This document shows, in pieces, positions 1-5,865 of a stretch of DNA of 5,865 nucleotides. Under the pieces are notes generated by a model. The model had not been told where the DNA came from, did not search any database, and saw nothing but the letters and a program-made list of their open reading frames with translations. A program made the translations under genes and the position numbers. How positions within the stretch are numbered: position 1 is the stretch's first letter; the number at the start of each line of letters is the position of its first letter. Source of the DNA: JBKEAJ01 sp047972135 (lineage in GTDB: Bacteria > Bacteroidota > Bacteroidia > Bacteroidales > Prolixibacteraceae). Where the stretch lies: NCBI GenBank assembly GCA_047972135.1, contig JBKEAJ010000010.1:1-5865 (forward strand), given 5' to 3'.

Positions 1-167
1 AAATAAATTGTCACTGTGGAAGTTTTTCGACAGATAAAACGGAAGAAATTTGTAGGGAATTCTCAAGTGAGCTGTCTATTTGTTAGGGATATAAACGGCA
101 TATTTATCGGGAAATATTTTTGATATTGTATTGTTTAGTCGCTTCTTGGTATTTGATGATTTTATAT
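1..167. other. Left-edge non-coding stretch, no supportable gene
   Basis: All six frames were scanned by eye. The only frame open from the window edge is a plus-strand run of 27 codons ending at the TAG at 84-86. It could be the tail of a gene lying to the left, but it is too short to identify. An AT-only inverted repeat (ATATTT at 100-105, AAATAT at 112-117, followed by a short T run) is too weak to call a terminator. The stretch lies 3' of the minus-strand glycosyltransferase remnant. Confidence 0.5.
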
Positions 168-949
168 TTACTGGTATTTTGTTGAATCCCGTATTTTGAC
201 CTTATCTACTTGATCCTCAATACTTAGTCCATTCATATAGCTGTCGTAGATAAAGTCTTGTATCTTATTGTTCCACATCCCCTTATTGCCCCAATAATGA
301 CCAATTTCATTTTCTGCAGCTATTAATCTCACTCCTGCCCCCATTGCAACAGAAAAGGCAAATTGCTCTATAAGTCTAGGAGTAACTTTCTCGGCACACA
401 TGCTGTCGCATATATCAAGTGCTAAGTCCAGCTTGTCTATGTTTTTGTGCGATACAGCTACAACTCCAGCATTCCACATACATGTATCCTTGTTAATAGT
501 TACTCCTGCGTAATCACAATTCTTAACTTGACTCCACATTTTTCGTTCAGTCTTTGATGCTAGCTTGTTAAGTTTACCCTCGTTTGTGTGCATCAGATTA
601 ATTCCCTCATCAAGGCAAGATTTAATCCTGTCAAGACTCTCAAACAAAAAAGTGTCTGAATCAAGGTGCAATATTGAGTCCCCACTATATTCAGAAGCTA
701 TTAGTTGGAGAGATTTAATCTTTACTCTCCAAAAGAATTGATATTCACCTTTCCACTCAATAAGTTTCTCTTCATTAATGCCTATTACAGTTATTCTCGC
801 TGATAAGAAAGTAAACTTCTCTGGGTGGTGCTTACTACCGCTACCTTATCATTGTCATCAGTTTGAGATAAAAACGAAAGAATCGAAAAAATTGCCTGGC
901 AGTAATTTGAATTGTCCGTTCCAAAAACTAAATATGCGATAACCAGTAT
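168..949 (-). pseudogene. GT-A-type glycosyltransferase, frameshifted and lacking a canonical start
   Basis: Read on the minus strand, 949 down to about 826 encodes a typical GT-A N-terminus (IAYLVFGTDNSNYCQAIFSI, then DKVAVVSTT). Sense then continues in a different frame from about 822 to the TAA at 168-170 (PEKFTF, RVKIKSL, HLDSDTF, CMWNAGVVAV, EQFAFSV, HYWGNKGMW). Adding one C to the CCC run (plus-strand GGG at 823-825) joins the halves as STT-PEKF and gives a protein of about 260 residues. The LDSD motif at residues 96-99 of the joined product is the metal and sugar-nucleotide binding DxD. As sequenced, the first frame stops at 791-793. There is no ATG, GTG or TTG at the expected start; the candidate codon at 947-949 is ATA, followed by CTG, and a stop lies upstream at 971-973. 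The likely role of the intact gene is cytoplasmic transfer of a sugar in surface-glycan synthesis; family and substrate are not resolved. A sequencing error at the C run remains possible, but the missing start would be a second, independent lesion. Confidence 0.78.
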
Positions 950-965
950 CCTTGTTAGATGTGGA

Positions 966-973
966 CAAAGTTA
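966..973 (-). promoter_or_regulatory. Candidate Bacteroidota -7 element for the glycosyltransferase
   Basis: The minus strand reads TAACTTTG, an exact match to the TAnnTTTG -7 element recognised by the primary sigma factor of this phylum. It sits about 16 bp before the expected start of the glycosyltransferase remnant, which would give a very short leader. I see no clear TTG -33 element at the usual distance, so the call rests on the -7 match, its orientation and its position. Confidence 0.4.
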
Positions 974-1001
974 TAAAAAACTCTGTAATTGGCTTGATAA
1001 A

Positions 1002-1033
1002 TTGGATAATTGTGAGTAAATCAATTATTTTTG
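1002..1033 (+). promoter_or_regulatory. Candidate Bacteroidota promoter for the deacetylase
   Basis: TTG at 1002-1004 and TATTTTTG at 1026-1033 are separated by 21 bp. This matches the TTG / TAnnTTTG architecture of Bacteroidota housekeeping promoters. Transcription would begin near 1040, about 10 bp before the ATG at 1051. That supports 1051 over the earlier in-frame TTG at 952. The region is AT-rich, so a chance match cannot be excluded. Confidence 0.45.
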
Positions 1034-1050
1034 TCATAATAATTGAAGAT

Positions 1051-1806
1051 ATGATTTACATACTGATTCTTATATTTGCTGTTGTCGTGTTTATTATAAT
1101 CTATCTCAGATTGTATTTACACCTATGTCCAAGAAAACGCTTGTTGGTATTGATGTACCATCATGTGCTGCCCCAAGCCGATAAAAACTTAACCGTATCT
1201 GTCGAAGAATTGGACAAACAGTTCAAATATTTGAAAGAGAGTGAATACAATGCCTTGTTTTTCAGGGAGCTTGAGGAGAATAAATCTCTGAAAAAGAAAA
1301 TAATACTCACTTTTGATGATGGATATAGGGATAATAAGAAGTATCTCATACCTCTTCTGAAAAAATACGACCTAAAGGCTACTATCTTTTTACCGACAGC
1401 TCAGTTGGAAGCCGACGATGATAAAATGAGTTTTGAGGAGCTACAAATGCTTGATACTAAATGCATAGAGTTTGCCCTGCATTCTCATTCTCATCAAAAT
1501 TTCCGTAGCATTTCGCTCAATGAAGTAGACGAGGATATTGAGACAAACATCAGGAGTATGGAGAATAGTGGTCTGCCATACAGTAAAGTATTGGCGTATC
1601 CCTTTGGGAAGTATCCAAAGGAAAATAATCGGCAATTTTCTGATATACTCGAAAAACATAAGATTTCTTGTGCCTTACGGATTGGAAATAAGATAGACTC
1701 GTATCCTTTCAAAAATAAATATGAAGTTCATCGTATTGATATTAAAGGGTGCGACAGTATAAGGACATTCAAACTCAAACTCTTTTTTGGGAAATTGAAG
1801 TTTTAG
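1051..1806 (+). CDS. Membrane-anchored polysaccharide deacetylase (NodB homology, CE4-like)
   Basis: The predicted protein has 251 residues and would remove N- or O-acetyl groups from a cell-envelope glycan, with metal-dependent chemistry outside the inner membrane. Residues 1-24 form one strongly hydrophobic segment followed by PRKR, consistent with an N-terminal anchor. LVLMYHHVLP (33-41 region) is the usual entry strand. NodB motif 1 is TFDDGY (87-92), with D89 the expected base and D90 a metal ligand. Motif 2 is HSHSH (144-148), supplying two metal histidines. Motif 3 is AYPFGKY (182-188). All core residues appear present, so the enzyme looks intact. The frame stays open up to a TTG at 952, which would give 284 residues, but ATG 1051 starts directly at the membrane segment and follows a promoter-like sequence. 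It is divergent from the glycosyltransferase remnant, suggesting envelope polysaccharide synthesis or modification. The substrate is unknown. The gene is AT-rich relative to the GH3 gene it converges on. Confidence 0.88.
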   Translation: MIYILILIFAVVVFIIIYLRLYLHLCPRKRLLVLMYHHVLPQADKNLTVSVEELDKQFKYLKESEYNALFFRELEENKSLKKKIILTFDDGYRDNKKYLIPLLKKYDLKATIFLPTAQLEADDDKMSFEELQMLDTKCIEFALHSHSHQNFRSISLNEVDEDIETNIRSMENSGLPYSKVLAYPFGKYPKENNRQFSDILEKHKISCALRIGNKIDSYPFKNKYEVHRIDIKGCDSIRTFKLKLFFGKLKF

Positions 1807-1811
1807 AACTG

Positions 1812-4448
1812 CTACTTCTCCAATTCTACCATTGCACCTTTTAATACAAAACGACCGCTTAGTGTACTGGTTGTTTCTGAGTCGCAGTGTCCTGTAAATC
1901 CGGACTGTTCTCCGCCAACAGAAAGCGTAAACCAGCCAGGCTCTACCACCCGTTTGTCTTTATCGTTTATCAGCGACAGTTGACGCTGGCTGAGATTGAA
2001 ACCCACTGTCTTTGTCTCTCCTCGTTTAAGATGTATGCGCTCAAAGCCTTCAAGCTGACGTATGGGACGTGCTGTGCTTGCTTCTTCATCTGTAATATAT
2101 AGCTGTACAACTTCGTCGCCGTCCATAGCTCCAACATTGCTCACGTCGACTGATATGCTTACATCCCCGTCAGTCGTATTGTTTTCCGAAATTTTCAGAT
2201 TGGAATATTCAAATTTGGTGTAGCTCATACCAAACCCAAAAGGGAAAAGAGGCTCTTGGGTGAAGTAGCGGTAAGTGCGACCCTGCATATCATAATCCTC
2301 AAATGGCGGAAGTTGGTCAACCGATTTATAATATGTTACAGGAAGCCTTCCTGCTGGATTATAATCACCAAAAAGTACATCCGCAACGGCGTTGCCACCT
2401 TGCTGACCAGGATAACCTGCTGTTAGGATTGCAGGGACATTATCCGCTGCCCAATTTATAGACAAGGCGCTGCCGTTAATCAATACCAAAGCTACGGGCT
2501 TGCCCACGGCCACAATAGCTTTCATCAATTCTATTTGGCTTTTCGGAAGGTCTAAGGATGTACGGTCGCCTCCTGCAAAACCTTCAATTTTTACTTTCAT
2601 TTCCTCTCCTTCCATACGTTCGTTCAGCCCCAGAACAAGAACGACGGCATCGGATTTCTTTGCTGCCTCAACGGCGTTTTGCAACATGTTGCTTTGTGGT
2701 ATTGCCCATAAAAGACGAGCCGTAGCATCGCCGTAATAATTTTGATATTTAATTTCCAACTTGTACTGCTCGCCTGCCACCATGTCTACCGTATGTTGCC
2801 TTATCTGAGCATGGTGCTCGTTGTTTCCTCCTATTTCTTTGTCGTCGCCAATTTTGATTGTCATAAATGGTTTTCCCCAATCACTAAAGTAGTATCTGCC
2901 TGTTTGGGGAGCTGTTATATAGCCTGTCCACCTAATGCTGAATAGCCCTGTTTCGAGTCGTGGGTCGGGAGTGCCGATGTCCCATACAAAATCAACATTA
3001 TCATCGGTTTGAGTAAATAGTGGCTTACCTTCCCAATTGATATTATCAAAATATTCCCCTTTCAATCCTTGCTTTCCGTCAGGAGTTTGCAGATATATTG
3101 AAGGTATTGCTTCCATCTGCGGCACTCCCTCAGCCAAGTTGCAGCCTTGAGCATAGAGAATATCAGCTTGTGGAGATAGTTTATTTTGGATTCCCTTCAA
3201 CACTGTAACAGGGTGACTCGGAACCCCATTGTAGTTGCCCCACAGAGACTGAACATCGTTGGCATTTGGTCCGATGACGGCAACTGTTTTCAAGGTCTTG
3301 GGAAAGGGAAGTGTCTTGTTTTTGTTCTTTAATAGCACGATACTCTCCTGTGCTGCCCGACGTGCAATACGGTCGTGGGCTGGGCTGTCATTGACGGAAA
3401 AAGGTATGCGGGAATATGCAACTTCTGCCTCAGAATCGAACATCCCAAGCCTAAAACGAGCTTCCAGTAAGCGTTTCACTACAACGTCAATGTCTTTCTC
3501 ACTTATCAAACCTTTTTCAACAGCTTCATCAAGAGATTTGTAGGAAACTCCACAGTTCAAATCACAGCCCTCTTTTACTGCTAATGCTGATGCAGATGCA
3601 GCATCGGGGACAATCTTGTGGAATTGCCAAAAGTCGGCAATTGCCCAACAGTCGGACACAATATAACCCTTGAAGCCCCACTTGTTGCGGAGTATGTCAA
3701 ACAACTCGTGGTGAGCACAACAAGCTTCGCCCCTGAAACGATTGTAAGCACCCATGACCGAGTAAACACCGCCGTCAACCACCAAATCACGAAATGCAGG
3801 TAGGTAGGTCTCATATAAATCTCGCTCGCTCACATCGACGTCAAACTCGTGGCGCAATGGCTCAGGACCCGAATGCACCGCATAGTGCTTTGCTGTTGCT
3901 ATCACTTTTAGATATTTGTCGTCGTCGCCTTGTAAACCCCTAACAAATGCTGTTCCCATCTGCCCCGTCAGGTAAGGATCTTCACCGTAGGTCTCATGCC
4001 CTCGTCCCCATCTAGGGTCGCGGAAGATATTGATATTGGGCGACCAAAAAGTCAGTCCTTGATAAATGCTGTGCTCGCCTTGGCGAACAAACTCATGGTG
4101 CTTAGCTCGTGCCTCATCGGATATAACTGTTGCAACATCGAAAAGCAATGCTTTATTCCATGATGCTGCTATCGATATTGATTGAGGAAAGACTGTCGCA
4201 TAACCAGCCCTCGCAACTCCGTGCAAACACTCATTCCACCAGTTATACTCCGGAATATCCAATCGTTCTATGGCAGGAGAGTTGTAGAGAGTTTGAGATA
4301 TTTTCTCATCTAAGCTCAATCGAGACAGTAAATCTTCTACACGCTCATCTACGGAAAGACGTGAATTTTGAAAAGGATACTTATCTTGTGCATGTAAGCT
4401 CGTTAGGATAAGTACTCCAAAAAATAAAATGGTATATATCTTTTTCAT
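1812..4448 (-). CDS. Secreted GH3 glycoside hydrolase with PA14 domain (beta-glucosidase / beta-xylosidase type)
   Basis: The 878-residue exo-glycosidase should remove non-reducing terminal beta-linked sugars from oligosaccharides. Residues 1-20 are a signal peptide (K-K, hydrophobic core, cleavage after LHA, mature start QDKYPF). The GH3 N-terminal barrel covers about 25-340, with NECLHGVAR (72-80), DPRWGRGHETYGEDPYL (144-160), KHYAVHSGPE (187-196) and the nucleophile aspartate D266 in VSDCWAI. The C-terminal sandwich starts near 365 (ESIVLLKN) and is interrupted by a PA14 domain at about 460-582 (LKGEYFDN, RWTGYITAP, ARLLWAIP). It resumes near 590, with EGEEMKVKIEGFAGGDR (613-629) containing the likely acid/base glutamate. 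A fibronectin-III-like domain follows at about 745-845. This order and length are usual for PA14-containing GH3 enzymes of Bacteroidota. Beta-xylosidase and beta-glucosidase cannot be separated by eye. Location is periplasmic or outer-membrane-associated; no lipobox is visible. The CAP gene lies 52 bp upstream on the same strand, and I see no TAnnTTTG in that gap, so co-transcription is plausible. Confidence 0.95.
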   Translation of the reverse strand: MKKIYTILFFGVLILTSLHAQDKYPFQNSRLSVDERVEDLLSRLSLDEKISQTLYNSPAIERLDIPEYNWWNECLHGVARAGYATVFPQSISIAASWNKALLFDVATVISDEARAKHHEFVRQGEHSIYQGLTFWSPNINIFRDPRWGRGHETYGEDPYLTGQMGTAFVRGLQGDDDKYLKVIATAKHYAVHSGPEPLRHEFDVDVSERDLYETYLPAFRDLVVDGGVYSVMGAYNRFRGEACCAHHELFDILRNKWGFKGYIVSDCWAIADFWQFHKIVPDAASASALAVKEGCDLNCGVSYKSLDEAVEKGLISEKDIDVVVKRLLEARFRLGMFDSEAEVAYSRIPFSVNDSPAHDRIARRAAQESIVLLKNKNKTLPFPKTLKTVAVIGPNANDVQSLWGNYNGVPSHPVTVLKGIQNKLSPQADILYAQGCNLAEGVPQMEAIPSIYLQTPDGKQGLKGEYFDNINWEGKPLFTQTDDNVDFVWDIGTPDPRLETGLFSIRWTGYITAPQTGRYYFSDWGKPFMTIKIGDDKEIGGNNEHHAQIRQHTVDMVAGEQYKLEIKYQNYYGDATARLLWAIPQSNMLQNAVEAAKKSDAVVLVLGLNERMEGEEMKVKIEGFAGGDRTSLDLPKSQIELMKAIVAVGKPVALVLINGSALSINWAADNVPAILTAGYPGQQGGNAVADVLFGDYNPAGRLPVTYYKSVDQLPPFEDYDMQGRTYRYFTQEPLFPFGFGMSYTKFEYSNLKISENNTTDGDVSISVDVSNVGAMDGDEVVQLYITDEEASTARPIRQLEGFERIHLKRGETKTVGFNLSQRQLSLINDKDKRVVEPGWFTLSVGGEQSGFTGHCDSETTSTLSGRFVLKGAMVELEK

Positions 4449-4500
4449 GTGTTCCTAATTTCGCAATAAGCTATAGGCTTTATGCTTTTGCTGTTTTTAA

Positions 4501-5322
4501 TTATCCAACTAAAATAATCAACCACGATTTTCCCAAATTAGCTATGCCAAAGTTGCTGATTGAGGTCTTGGGAAGATTGTTTTTGAAATTCCACTCCGAG
4601 TTAAACTGCTCTATCAGCTTGTCGGGGTCGTAATCACCTTTCCCAAAATATATCAATACTGTTTTATACTTGCCATAGCCCGCATCTTGTAAGGCTTTGT
4701 CAACAATACTCCGTTCCGCCTGCTTTTCGCTGTCATGCTGCAAGCATTGTGCAGCCACTTCGTTGATTACTGCTGAATTTTGAAGCTCCGTTTTGCCTAA
4801 TTTTTTGAAAAGTCCCTCAATTGCCATGTAATCAATGTCGGACGATGTATCGGGATTATAAGGCTTTGCCAAAACCATAGTCCAATAATCTCCCGTGCGG
4901 CTTACGTCTATTGAGTTGAACCTACTGTCCATCATGTTTTTGCAGTGCCCCGGACTATTTCTCCATGCATCTATTACTGCAGGAATGCTTAAATTCCCCT
5001 TGGCCACATTTTCTCCGATGCTTAGGTATTTATAATCGAAAAGTTCTGCGCGTTGTGCAGGAGTCGTTCCGTTTCTTCCTTCGTGGCTTAGGGTGTTTAT
5101 CTCTGCCATATAGTCCGACTGGTAGCGGGCAACTTCCACCAACGAATCGTCCCATACAACTTGCTCCACTGCTGGCATCTTATCAGTCCCACACTTGCAA
5201 GCCTCACTTCTAAGCTCGTTCATCAGCTTCACTACCAGCTCCTTGTCTATCTTGTCTTGGGCATTTATAGAATGAACAGTAAAACCATATATAGCAAGTA
5301 TTAGTATTATATATTTAATCAT
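4501..5322 (-). CDS. Secreted CAP (SCP/PR-1) protein with probable degenerate second CAP domain
   Basis: The 273-residue product has a signal peptide at 1-21 (MIKYIILILAIYGFT..., cleavage after INA, mature start QDK). A CAP domain spans about 28-154: helix VVWDDSLVEVARYQSDYM (55-72), SHEGR with H80, SIGENVA with E104, then AWRNSPGHCKNMM with H126, and a closing strand DYWTMVLAKP (145-154). Bacterial CAP proteins are exported and their biochemical roles are mostly unknown; lipid or glycan binding and proteolysis have been proposed for the superfamily. Residues about 165-273 follow a similar layout (NSAVINEVAAQCLQ, then DKLIEQFNSEWNFKNN, then GKSWLIILVG) but lack the His and Glu residues, which suggests a decayed duplicate. 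I chose the ATG at 5322; a TTG three codons earlier (5331) would only add residues ahead of the signal peptide. The gene lies 52 bp upstream of the GH3 gene and 186 bp downstream of the glgB end. Whether it acts with GH3 is unknown. Confidence 0.9.
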   Translation of the reverse strand: MIKYIILILAIYGFTVHSINAQDKIDKELVVKLMNELRSEACKCGTDKMPAVEQVVWDDSLVEVARYQSDYMAEINTLSHEGRNGTTPAQRAELFDYKYLSIGENVAKGNLSIPAVIDAWRNSPGHCKNMMDSRFNSIDVSRTGDYWTMVLAKPYNPDTSSDIDYMAIEGLFKKLGKTELQNSAVINEVAAQCLQHDSEKQAERSIVDKALQDAGYGKYKTVLIYFGKGDYDPDKLIEQFNSEWNFKNNLPKTSISNFGIANLGKSWLIILVG

Positions 5323-5427
5323 CGAAATCAATTCCTTTTTTATCTTTTCCCAACGGTTGAATTTGCAGTCTTCAACTTCTTTGTTATGAGTTTTTGAGCT
5401 TTACGCATCTTTTATTTTAATCTCTAT

Positions 5428-5472
5428 ACAATTAAACCTTAAACAATTCAACTCTAAACAATTCTGTTTGTG
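5428..5472. repeat. Imperfect 15-bp-period tandem repeat between glgB and the CAP gene
   Basis: ACAATT recurs at 5428, 5443 and 5458, exactly 15 bp apart. The first two full 15-mers (ACAATTAAACCTTAA and ACAATTCAACTCTAA) match at 12 of 15 positions; the third unit keeps only the first six bases. The repeat sits 106-150 bp before the CAP start codon. It could be a set of regulator-binding sites or low-complexity AT-rich drift. No TAnnTTTG element was found on the minus strand between 5323 and 5508. Confidence 0.45.
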
Positions 5473-5508
5473 TATTTTGGCTGAATAGTTATATTTACCT
5501 CATAGAAA

Positions 5509-5865
5509 TTATTTCCTCTCCAACACTATGCCTGTCCTGCTTGGAAGATAAAGCATCAAATAACCATGCTCGTTGGTATGATAGTCAATGCTGTCGTCTA
5601 TCCTGCCGTGTCCGCCAAATTTTGGAGAGTCGCTGTTTAGCTCAATACGATATTTACCCTGCTGTGCATAGATTCCATAATCGGGGTATGAATTATTAGG
5701 ACTGAAATTAAATATAAACAACGACAAACCTCGACTGATAACCATGATTTGGTCGGTCTCATGTCCAAATTCCCAATTAATTTCAAACTCTGCAAGCATA
5801 TCCCTTTTTCTGAGAAAAGATATCATCGCATTGTCAAATTTCAATAAGTATTCAAAGCGCAATTC
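5509..5865 (-). CDS. glgB: 1,4-alpha-glucan (glycogen) branching enzyme, C-terminal end, cut by window edge
   Basis: The last 118 residues of a protein that continues beyond the right edge are visible; the stop is at 5509-5511. Glycogen branching enzyme (GH13) cleaves alpha-1,4 links and rejoins the piece by an alpha-1,6 bond in cytoplasmic glycogen synthesis. The visible part is the C-terminal all-beta domain: FEYLLKFDNAMI (helix after the catalytic barrel), GLSLFIFNFSPNNSYPDYGI, YRIELNSDSPKFGGHGRID, and the terminal LYLPSRTGIVLERK. This FNF-SYxDY-LNSDxxxFGGxGR-LPSRTxxVL pattern is characteristic of the eukaryote-like GlgB found in Bacteroidales. The catalytic domain lies outside the window, so activity cannot be assessed. 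There is no clear terminator after the stop, and the CAP gene follows 186 bp later on the same strand. Confidence 0.9.
   Translation of the reverse strand, partial: ELRFEYLLKFDNAMISFLRKRDMLAEFEINWEFGHETDQIMVISRGLSLFIFNFSPNNSYPDYGIYAQQGKYRIELNSDSPKFGGHGRIDDSIDYHTNEHGYLMLYLPSRTGIVLERK

Noticed and set aside
3..86. Tail of a plus-strand gene entering from the left edge
   Set aside because: Only 27 open codons with no recognisable motif; an open run of this length is expected by chance.
100..121. AT-only inverted repeat followed by a short T run, as a terminator
   Set aside because: The six-base stem has no G-C pairs and would be unstable; no gene end is clearly attached.
168..671. A complete 167-residue minus-strand gene starting at TTG 671
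   Set aside because: This TTG encodes the Leu just before the DxD motif (ILHLDSD), in the middle of a GT-A domain; the frame and family similarity continue upstream to about 822, then in another frame to about 949.
952..1050. Upstream extension of the deacetylase to a TTG start (284 residues)
   Set aside because: The ATG at 1051 opens directly on the membrane segment, a promoter-like sequence lies within the extension, and the TTG abuts the start of the divergent glycosyltransferase.
1441..1712. Two overlapping minus-strand open frames inside the deacetylase
   Set aside because: Antisense to the NodB motifs 2 and 3 region, with no recognisable protein features.
3259..3543. 94-codon plus-strand open frame inside GH3, and similar open frames at 1887-2102, 2500-2945, 3618-3803 and 4130-4411
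   Set aside because: They are antisense to conserved GH3 coding sequence and their translations show no domain; they are shadows of the real gene.
4449..4500. AAGC/GCTT hairpin in the CAP-GH3 gap as an attenuator or terminator
   Set aside because: Only four base pairs with no T run; insufficient to support a regulatory call.
5356..5376. GTTGAA / TTCAAC inverted repeat upstream of the CAP gene
   Set aside because: A 6-bp stem with a 9-nt loop, no T run in the minus-strand direction, and no resemblance to a known riboswitch or operator; likely chance.

Overview
The window looks like chromosomal DNA from a member of the Bacteroidota, probably the order Bacteroidales. This is an inference from several signs: a secreted GH3 glycosidase with an internal PA14 domain, GlgB and CAP proteins of the Bacteroidales style, no Shine-Dalgarno sequences before the starts, and two matches to the TAnnTTTG promoter element of this phylum. 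No mobile element, tRNA, rRNA or CRISPR array is visible.

Layout, left to right. Bases 1-167 hold no gene I can support. From 168 to about 949 on the minus strand lies a GT-A-type glycosyltransferase gene. It is broken by a one-base frameshift near 823-825 and has no canonical start codon. It is divergent from a plus-strand, membrane-anchored polysaccharide deacetylase (1051-1806). The roughly 100 bp between them carries a TAnnTTTG element in each direction. The deacetylase ends only 5 bp from the 3' end of a large minus-strand GH3 glycoside hydrolase (1812-4448), so the two genes converge. Upstream of GH3, and 52 bp from it on the same strand, is a secreted CAP (SCP/PR-1) protein (4501-5322) whose second half looks like a degenerate second CAP domain. 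A 186-bp gap with a short 15-bp-period repeat follows, and then the C-terminal end of glycogen branching enzyme GlgB (5509 to the window edge, minus strand).

How the genes may work together. The left pair fits the building and trimming of a cell-envelope polysaccharide, and it is visibly more AT-rich than the GH3 gene (about 20-35% GC in sampled lines against about 47%). The CAP and GH3 genes may be co-transcribed, and both products are exported; GH3 would release terminal sugars from plant-type oligosaccharides. GlgB belongs to glycogen storage and has no evident functional link to the CAP gene. I see no new multi-gene system. The most useful observations are the damaged glycosyltransferase, which can be restored on paper with one extra base, and the cryptic CAP duplication.
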